Shown here: piece by piece, positions 1 through 4,316 of the stretch
How positions within the stretch are numbered: the first letter of the stretch is position 1
Layout of the letters: each line of letters opens with the position of its first letter
The notes under the pieces: generated by a model
Told to the model about the DNA's origin: nothing
Databases searched by the model: none
What the model saw: the letters and a program-made list of their open reading frames with translations, nothing else
Origin: Acidobacteriota bacterium
GTDB taxonomy: Bacteria; Acidobacteriota; Blastocatellia; RBC074
Assembly: GCA_013140935.1 (NCBI GenBank)
Contig: JABFSD010000011.1
Coordinates: forward strand, 1-7,542
Reading direction: 5' to 3'
Length of the DNA stretch: 7,542 nt
Program-made: the position numbers and the translations under genes

Positions 1-30
1 AAGTAGCGCAGGCTGAAGCCTGCGCTACTT
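1..30. repeat. Perfect palindrome at the larB 3' end
   Basis: A 13-bp arm at 1-13 (AAGTAGCGCAGGC) is exactly reverse-complemented at 18-30 around the 4-base loop TGAA. The hairpin is GC-rich in its inner half. It sits directly downstream of larB on the minus strand, and its last base (30) is also the final base of the larB TGA stop codon. It could work as a transcript-end hairpin for larB, but the window starts here, so a following T-run cannot be checked. Its perfect symmetry also fits a dispersed REP-like intergenic repeat. Which of the two it is cannot be decided from this window. Confidence 0.75.
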
Positions 31-776
31 CAACCGCGATTGATGAGGCTCGCCACAAAGCCCGCGCCAAAGCCGTTATCAATATTCACCACCGTCACGT
101 TCGACGAACATGAGTTCAACATTCCCAATAATGCTGCCAGTCCGTGAAAGCTCGCGCCGTAACCAATACTCGTCGGCACAGCAATCACCGGTACGTTGAC
201 CAAGCCGCCTACGACCGAAGGCAGCGCGCCTTCCATGCCAGCGACACAGACGACCACTTTGGCGGATTGCAAAAGTTCGCGCTTGCTCAACACGCGATGG
301 ATGCCCGCGACGCCTACGTCAAAGATGCGTTCGATGCGGTTGCCCATCAGTTCGGCGGTCACGGCGGCTTCGTCAGCGACGGGAATGTCTGAAGTTCCTG
401 CTGTAACAATCGCAATCAATCCGTTGCCGTGAATCGTCTCGTCTTTGCGCACGGCAATTGCAGAGCAAGTGGCGTGATAAGTCGCAGCAGGTTCAATCGC
501 TTTGACGCGCTCGAACGCTGATGCAGTAGTGCGCGTCACCAGCAAGTTCGATGAGCGCGCCAACAGCTTTTCGGCAATGGCGGCAATCTGTTCGTCGGTT
601 TTGCCCTGTCCGAAGATGACTTCGGGAAAGCCCTGACGAAGGGCGCGATGGTGGTCTACGTGCGCAAAGCCCAAGTCTTCGAAAGGCAGGTGGCGCAATT
701 GATTGAGCGCGTCATCCACTTCGGTGTGACCGTTTTTTACGTCGTTGAGCAGTTGGGTTAAACGGGTTTGATCCAT
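30..776 (-). CDS. larB: LarB, pyridinium-3,5-biscarboxylate mononucleotide synthase (nickel-pincer cofactor biosynthesis)
   Basis: This 248-residue cytoplasmic protein belongs to the LarB family, which is related to AIR carboxylase (PurE). LarB carboxylates and hydrolyses nicotinate adenine dinucleotide to pyridinium-3,5-biscarboxylate mononucleotide, the first step toward the nickel-pincer cofactor of lactate racemase and its relatives. Visible family signatures are [11 protein letters not shown] (49-59), the [12 protein letters not shown] loop (126-137), VGVAGIHR (154-161), [15 protein letters not shown] (179-193) and the block from about 196 to 239 with [12 protein letters not shown] and NIDNGFGAG. 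Cys223, in NSC, is at the position expected for the catalytic cysteine of characterised LarB. The length is normal for the family. The ATG at 776 is the first in frame and lies only about 14 bases below a good -10 box, so the leader would be very short. larC and larE are not in the window. The gene is divergent from ubiX. Confidence 0.92.
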   Translation of the reverse strand: MDQTRLTQLLNDVKNGHTEVDDALNQLRHLPFEDLGFAHVDHHRALRQGFPEVIFGQGKTDEQIAAIAEKLLARSSNLLVTRTTASAFERVKAIEPAATYHATCSAIAVRKDETIHGNGLIAIVTAGTSDIPVADEAAVTAELMGNRIERIFDVGVAGIHRVLSKRELLQSAKVVVCVAGMEGALPSVVGGLVNVPVIAVPTSIGYGASFHGLAALLGMLNSCSSNVTVVNIDNGFGAGFVASLINRG

Positions 777-789
777 AATGATGACAGGC

Positions 790-819
790 GTTATAGCTTG
801 CCAAACCGCTGCTTGACAA
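790..819 (-). promoter_or_regulatory. Predicted sigma70-type promoter for larB
   Basis: Read on the minus strand, TTGTCA (819-814, 5 of 6 matches to TTGACA) is followed after 18 bases by TATAAC (795-790, 5 of 6 matches to TATAAT). Transcription would begin near 783, giving a leader of only about 7 bases before the larB ATG at 776, which is close to leaderless. The -35 box overlaps the -35 box of the opposing ubiX promoter by five bases. The prediction is by eye, with no transcript evidence. Confidence 0.5.
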
Positions 820-842
820 CGTTTTCAAGCGAAACCTATAGT
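813..842 (+). promoter_or_regulatory. Predicted sigma70-type promoter for ubiX/mqnM
   Basis: A perfect -35 hexamer TTGACA (813-818) is separated by 18 bases from TATAGT (837-842, 5 of 6 matches to TATAAT). The expected start is near 849, giving a leader of about 16 bases with only a weak AGG ribosome-site candidate at 850-852. This is the best promoter-like match I found by eye on the plus strand. It may drive ubiX and possibly the downstream mqnP gene string as well. Confidence 0.6.
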
Positions 843-864
843 CGCTGGCAGGTCGAATCAACAC

Positions 865-1518
865 ATGAAAAACATCACGGTGGGCATTACGGGAGCGAGC
901 GGTTCGGTGTATGCGCAGAGCTTATTGAAAGCACTTTGCGCGAGTCCCGACGTAGCCCGCGTTGACCTTACGCTCTCGCAAGCTGGCATTCGCGTCGTCA
1001 ACGAAGAACTCGGCCTCAACGCCGCCGGAACCGACCGTCGTGTAGTGAAAGAGTTAGTCGGATACGATGCAGAAAAAGTGATCTTGCACGCCGCCGCCGA
1101 TATCGGCGCTTCGATTGCGAGCGGCTCATATCTGGCCGACGCGATGGTTGTCGTACCGTGCAGCATGGGATCGCTCGCGGCCATCGCGCACGGCATCTCG
1201 CGCGACCTGATTCATCGCGCGGCAGACGTATTCATGAAAGAAAATCGCCCGCTGATTCTCGTACCGCGCGAAACGCCGTTCAACGCGATTCATCTCGAAA
1301 ACATGCTCAAGCTCGCGCGGTTAGGAGTACGCATCGTACCCGCGATGCCGAGCTTTTATCACTTCCCGAAAACGATTGACGATCTCGTCGAACACTTTAC
1401 GCATCGGCTCTTAGATCATCTGGGCGTAGCGCATCAACAAGAGACGCGGTGGGAAGGCAGCCGCCCGAAGACGGAGAGAATGAGAGACGGAAAGACGGAG
1501 CGCGCTAAAGCAAGCTAA
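865..1518 (+). CDS. ubiX: UbiX/MqnM-type flavin prenyltransferase
   Basis: This 217-residue cytoplasmic flavoprotein is of the UbiX/Pad1 family. The family joins a dimethylallyl group to FMN to give prenyl-FMN, the cofactor of UbiD-type decarboxylases. With mqnE nearby, the likely client is the MqnL decarboxylase of the futalosine menaquinone route, so mqnM is an equally suitable name. Visible motifs are the Rossmann-like GITGASGS phosphate loop (7-14), [10 protein letters not shown] (80-89), [16 protein letters not shown] (95-110), [13 protein letters not shown] (128-140) and [12 protein letters not shown] (159-170). The family core ends near residue 190. The remaining 27 or so residues are charged, and from about residue 202 they are encoded by an 8-bp tandem repeat, so this tail is probably not functional. 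The ATG at 865 precedes the first conserved strand directly. No UbiD gene is adjacent. Confidence 0.92.
   Translation: MKNITVGITGASGSVYAQSLLKALCASPDVARVDLTLSQAGIRVVNEELGLNAAGTDRRVVKELVGYDAEKVILHAAADIGASIASGSYLADAMVVVPCSMGSLAAIAHGISRDLIHRAADVFMKENRPLILVPRETPFNAIHLENMLKLARLGVRIVPAMPSFYHFPKTIDDLVEHFTHRLLDHLGVAHQQETRWEGSRPKTERMRDGKTERAKAS
1469..1500 (+). repeat. Four tandem 8-bp units forming the ubiX 3' end
   Basis: The units are agacggag, agaatgag, agacggaa and agacggag, giving a consensus of AGACGGAG with period 8. They lie within the last 50 bases of the ubiX reading frame and encode most of its non-conserved charged tail. Because 8 is not a multiple of 3, the protein does not repeat. The array looks like replication slippage or an invading simple repeat that the reading frame crosses before stopping at 1516-1518. 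Confidence 0.7.
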
Positions 1519-1535
1519 CCGCAAAGAACGTTTCT

Positions 1536-1618
1536 CCCACGAAGACACACGAAGTTTTCACGAAGAGGAACGTTTCAAGCAAAACAATCTTCGTGTCTTC
1601 TTCGTGTGGCTTCGTGGG
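1536..1618. repeat. CACGAAG-type inverted repeat between ubiX and mqnP
   Basis: The left arm at 1536-1565 begins CCCACGAAGACACACGAAG and ends CACGAAG. The right arm at 1589-1618, reverse-complemented, begins CCCACGAAGCCACACGAAG and ends CACGAAG. Both arms are 30 bases, built from CACGAAG units, and differ only at one single base and a 4-base patch. The loop is 23 bases. GAACGTTTC occurs just before the left arm (1526-1534) and again in the loop (1568-1576). The element fills most of the 129-base gap between ubiX and mqnP and could fold in RNA, perhaps affecting read-through or message decay. The same unit recurs at 4330-4422. Confidence 0.85.
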
Positions 1619-1647
1619 CGAGAGAGGTTTGCTGTTAAGGTTTCACT

Positions 1648-2508
1648 ATGCTGAAAGACCTGAAAACTACATTGGAAATGATCAAGATCGAACACACGCT
1701 GTTCGCCTTGCCCTTCGCTTTGTTGGGCGCAGTGCTGGCGGCGCGCGGATTGCCGAGCGGGCGCGTGTTGTTCTGGATTCTCATTGCGATGGTCGGCGCG
1801 CGTTCGGCGGCGATGGCGTTCAATCGGCTGGTTGATCGCAAGTTCGACGCAGCCAATCCGCGCACGGCGACGCGGGCGATTCCGGCGGGATTGTTGAGCG
1901 TGCAATTCGTCACGCTGTTTGTCGTGGCTTCGTCGGCACTGTTCTTTCTAGCCGCCGCGATGTTGAACCGGTTGACGCTGTGGCTCGCGCCGATTGCGTT
2001 GGGTTCGGTGCTTTTTTATTCGTATACCAAACGCTTTTCGCCGCTCTGTCATTTGGTGTTGGGCTGGTGTTTGAGCATCGCTCCGACAGGCGCATGGGTT
2101 GCGGTGCGCGGTACGCTTGATTCGCCGGTGCCGCTGTTGTTGAGCTTGGCCGTGATGTTGTGGACGGCGGGCTTCGATATTCTTTACGCCTGTCAGGACA
2201 AGGATTTCGATCAGCAACAGGGACTGCGTTCGGTTCCGCAATCGTTGGGCATAGCGAATGCGCTGTTGGTTTCGCGGCTTTTGCATCTGTTTATGTTCGC
2301 AGCGCTGTTGTGGGTGTTCGTGATTACGGGCTTGCACTGGATTGGCTTCGTAGGGTTGCTGGCTACGGCGGCGTTGTTGGTTTATCAACACAGTCTGGTC
2401 AAAGCGAATGATTTGTCGCGGCTGGATATGGCGTTCTTTACGACGAACGCCTATGTGAGCATCATCCTGTTCGTGACGATTGCGGCGGATGTATTTTTAT
2501 TGGGGTAA
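1648..2508 (+). CDS. mqnP: MqnP, UbiA-family naphthoate/benzoate polyprenyltransferase of menaquinone synthesis
   Basis: This 286-residue polytopic membrane protein is of the UbiA family. It attaches the polyprenyl tail to an aromatic acid. Beside mqnE the expected acceptor is the dihydroxy-6-naphthoate of the futalosine pathway rather than 4-hydroxybenzoate. Both Mg-pyrophosphate motifs are intact: NRLVDRKFD (Asn59, Asp63, Asp67) with the following RTATR, and [12 protein letters not shown] (Asp177, Tyr180, Asp184, Asp188). Hydrophobic stretches fit seven to nine membrane helices, including roughly 20-33, 41-58, 83-105, 110-125, 136-152, 161-176, 205-227, 231-246 and 266-285. The length is typical. 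The ATG at 1648 has an AAGG ribosome site at 1637-1640, seven bases upstream. It begins a string of four genes with gaps of at most 5 bases. It could be annotated ubiA from similarity alone; mqnP rests on the mqnE neighbour. Confidence 0.9.
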   Translation: MLKDLKTTLEMIKIEHTLFALPFALLGAVLAARGLPSGRVLFWILIAMVGARSAAMAFNRLVDRKFDAANPRTATRAIPAGLLSVQFVTLFVVASSALFFLAAAMLNRLTLWLAPIALGSVLFYSYTKRFSPLCHLVLGWCLSIAPTGAWVAVRGTLDSPVPLLLSLAVMLWTAGFDILYACQDKDFDQQQGLRSVPQSLGIANALLVSRLLHLFMFAALLWVFVITGLHWIGFVGLLATAALLVYQHSLVKANDLSRLDMAFFTTNAYVSIILFVTIAADVFLLG

Positions 2509-2513
2509 ATGAA

Positions 2514-3182
2514 ATGAAACAAACGATGTGGAACAAGATGGTATCTTGTTCCATCCCTCACAAGCTGAAAGCTCAAAGGCACAAGATACCATCTTGTGCC
2601 ACAGTGGTTGCGTTCCTCCTGCTGGCTTGTCTGCCTGCCTTCGCACAAAACCATGACCACGAATACGGGCCATTGCACGAGAAACAATTCGAGTTCAAAG
2701 ACTTCACGTACAACACGCTCGAAGGCCAGAGCGTAAACCTGCGCGAACTCGCTGCGGGCAAAAAACTCGTCCTCGTACATTTCTTTTCCGCGTGGTGCCA
2801 CAACAGCAATTACGACGTGACGACCGTCAAGGCTTTGTACGAACAGTTCAAAGACAGCGGCCTCGCGGTCATCGGCATTTGCGAATACTCCAAACCTGAC
2901 GAAGTGCGCGAGTATCTCAACCAACATCAACCGGCTTATCCCGTCGTCATCGAATCGCAAAAAGAGAAAGACCGCCGCAAGTCTTCGCATTTTGCCTATC
3001 GCACGGCGGCCAAAGACATTCGCTTGTGGGGTACGCCGTTCAATGTGCTGCTGTCAGTGGACGAGTTCAGCGCGAGCGGCGAAGTCGTAACGAGCAAGGC
3101 ATTGGTCAATTTCGGCGAGTTGGAAAAAGCCGATGTCGAAAAATTTCTAAAGGAACGCTTACAGCCCGTAAGCCCAAAGTAA
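2514..3182 (+). CDS. Secreted thioredoxin/redoxin-fold protein with a single active-site cysteine
   Basis: This 222-residue protein carries a signal peptide with a hydrophobic core at about 31-43 and an AFA-Q cleavage site near 44/45, so it should act in the periplasm. The mature part has a TlpA/AhpC-like thioredoxin fold: a strand KLVLVHFF (84-91), an active-site loop WCHNS (94-98) and the cis-proline GTP (173-175) ahead of FNVLL. The usual WCxxC is reduced to one cysteine (Cys95, with Ser98 at the resolving position); Cys123 is the only other mature cysteine. A TlpA-like disulfide reductase role is therefore doubtful, and a monothiol, binding or peroxidase-like role is possible. The first 30 residues are unusually long for an n-region and are largely encoded by a REPIN-like element. 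The ATG at 2514 has GGGGT upstream (2502-2506). ATGs at 2526 and 2538 or a GTG at 2604 are alternatives. It lies 5 bases after mqnP and 2 before mqnE. Confidence 0.82.
   Translation: MKQTMWNKMVSCSIPHKLKAQRHKIPSCATVVAFLLLACLPAFAQNHDHEYGPLHEKQFEFKDFTYNTLEGQSVNLRELAAGKKLVLVHFFSAWCHNSNYDVTTVKALYEQFKDSGLAVIGICEYSKPDEVREYLNQHQPAYPVVIESQKEKDRRKSSHFAYRTAAKDIRLWGTPFNVLLSVDEFSASGEVVTSKALVNFGELEKADVEKFLKERLQPVSPK
2529..2601. repeat. REPIN-like pair of inverted palindromes inside a signal-peptide coding region
   Basis: Palindrome 1 (2529-2553) has 11-base arms TGGAACAAGAT and ATCTTGTTCCA around GGT. Palindrome 2 (2578-2600) has 10-base arms GGCACAAGAT and ATCTTGTGCC around ACC. Palindrome 2, reverse-complemented and taken with base 2601, matches palindrome 1 at 22 of 24 positions, so the two copies are inverted relative to each other with a 24-base spacer. 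The two differences (A to C and T to G) compensate each other and preserve the stem. That is the layout of a REPIN. It is read in frame as residues 6-29 of the redoxin. No RAYT transposase gene is in the window. Confidence 0.85.
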
Positions 3183-3184
3183 TT

Positions 3185-4312
3185 ATGCAAAATAACTTTT
3201 TCATTGATCGTTCACTCTTACCCATTGCCGAAAAAGTCGCCGCTGACGAACGGCTGAGTTTCGACGATGGCCTCACGCTCTTTCGCAGCGAAGACCTGCA
3301 TGGCGTAGGCCGTTTGGCCGATATGGTTCGCCGTCGCAAGCACGACCGCAAGACGTATTTCAACGTCAACCGCCATCTCAATCCGACGAATTATTGCTAC
3401 GCCGATTGCAAGTTCTGCGGCTTTTTCGTCAAACACAATCAGGAAGGCGGTTACACGCACAGCCTGGACGAATCGCTTGCAGTTGCACGCGCGGCGGTGG
3501 CAGAGGGCGCTACGGAATTGCATATCGTCAATGGATTGAACACGCGGCTGCCGTTTGCCTATTACACTGATTTGCTGAGTTCGTTAAAGCGCGAGTTTCC
3601 CGCCTTGCACCTGAAAGCCTTCACGATGGTCGAACTGGATTTCTTCGCCAAGTTTTACAAGATGTCGGACGAAGAAGTGATCGCCAAATTAAAAGCGGCA
3701 GGCATGGATTCGTGCCCCGGCGGCGGCGCTGAGGTGTTCGCCGAAAAGACGCGGGCAGAAATTTGTACGCACAAAACCGACGGCAATCGCTGGCTCGATA
3801 TGGCGGGCAAGGTTCACGCAGCGGGCATCAAGACCAACGCGACGATCCTTTACGGCCACGTAGAAACGACGGAAAACCGCGTAGACCACTTCGTCCGATT
3901 GCGCGAACAGCAAGAGAAGACAGGTGGATTTCAATGCTTCATTCCGCTGGCGTTTTATCCGCCGGGTACGCAGTTGTCGCACTTGCCCGGCCCTTCTGGC
4001 ATTGACAGCTTGCGCGTCATCGCCGTGTCGCGGCTGATGCTCGACAACTTCGATCACATCAAGGCCTATTGGGTGATGCTCGGCAAGAAGCTCGCGCAAA
4101 CCGCGCTGCATTTCGGCGCGAATGATTTGGACGGAACGATTACCGGCGGCGGCGAGTTGATGGAAAGTTACAAGGTGGATGCCGAAAAAGCCGAAAGCGA
4201 TCAAGGCGCGAGCAAAGACGAAATCATCCGCCTCATCATCGAAGCCGGGTTCGAGCCGGTTGAACGCGATACGCTTTATCATCCTTTACGCAGCTATGCC
4301 GCAGCGAGCTAA
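3185..4312 (+). CDS. mqnE: MqnE, aminofutalosine synthase (radical SAM)
   Basis: This 375-residue radical SAM enzyme joins 3-[(1-carboxyvinyl)oxy]benzoate to the adenosyl moiety of SAM, with loss of CO2, giving aminofutalosine, a committed step of the futalosine menaquinone pathway. The 4Fe-4S motif CxxxCxxC is [10 protein letters not shown] (Cys71, Cys75, Cys78), preceded by [10 protein letters not shown]. Family blocks specific to MqnE rather than MqnC or CofH include [103 protein letters not shown] and EPVERDTLY. The ATG at 3185 is chosen because it lies 2 bases after the redoxin stop and gives the usual length. The frame is open back to 3026, but that would overlap the redoxin. The ribosome site is weak (AAAG at 3176-3179), so translational coupling to the redoxin is likely. 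Confidence 0.96.
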   Translation: MQNNFFIDRSLLPIAEKVAADERLSFDDGLTLFRSEDLHGVGRLADMVRRRKHDRKTYFNVNRHLNPTNYCYADCKFCGFFVKHNQEGGYTHSLDESLAVARAAVAEGATELHIVNGLNTRLPFAYYTDLLSSLKREFPALHLKAFTMVELDFFAKFYKMSDEEVIAKLKAAGMDSCPGGGAEVFAEKTRAEICTHKTDGNRWLDMAGKVHAAGIKTNATILYGHVETTENRVDHFVRLREQQEKTGGFQCFIPLAFYPPGTQLSHLPGPSGIDSLRVIAVSRLMLDNFDHIKAYWVMLGKKLAQTALHFGANDLDGTITGGGELMESYKVDAEKAESDQGASKDEIIRLIIEAGFEPVERDTLYHPLRSYAAAS

Positions 4313-4316
4313 CACC

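Noticed and set aside
1529..1620. CRISPR-like array suspected from the repeated CACGAAG units, also at 4330-4422
   Set aside because: Units are 6-9 bases, arranged in inverted arms rather than as uniform direct repeats with unique spacers, and there are no cas genes.
3157..3173. Small hairpin GCTTAC-AGCCC-GTAAGC just before mqnE
   Set aside because: The stem is only 6 bp, lies within the redoxin coding end and lacks a T-run; a terminator two bases before a coupled gene is implausible.
3026..3184. Open extension of the mqnE frame upstream of 3185
   Set aside because: It overlaps the redoxin gene almost completely, has no ribosome site, and adds 53 residues not expected in MqnE. The ATG at 3185 gives the family length.
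3689..4282. 197-codon minus-strand open frame opposite mqnE
   Set aside because: Fully antisense to conserved MqnE blocks, with no recognisable domain and no ribosome site that I could identify.
4179..4316. Open extension of the sulfatase frame upstream of 4317
   Set aside because: It lies within the 3' part of mqnE, which is strongly conserved in its own frame, and its lysine/serine-rich translation resembles nothing in sulfatases.
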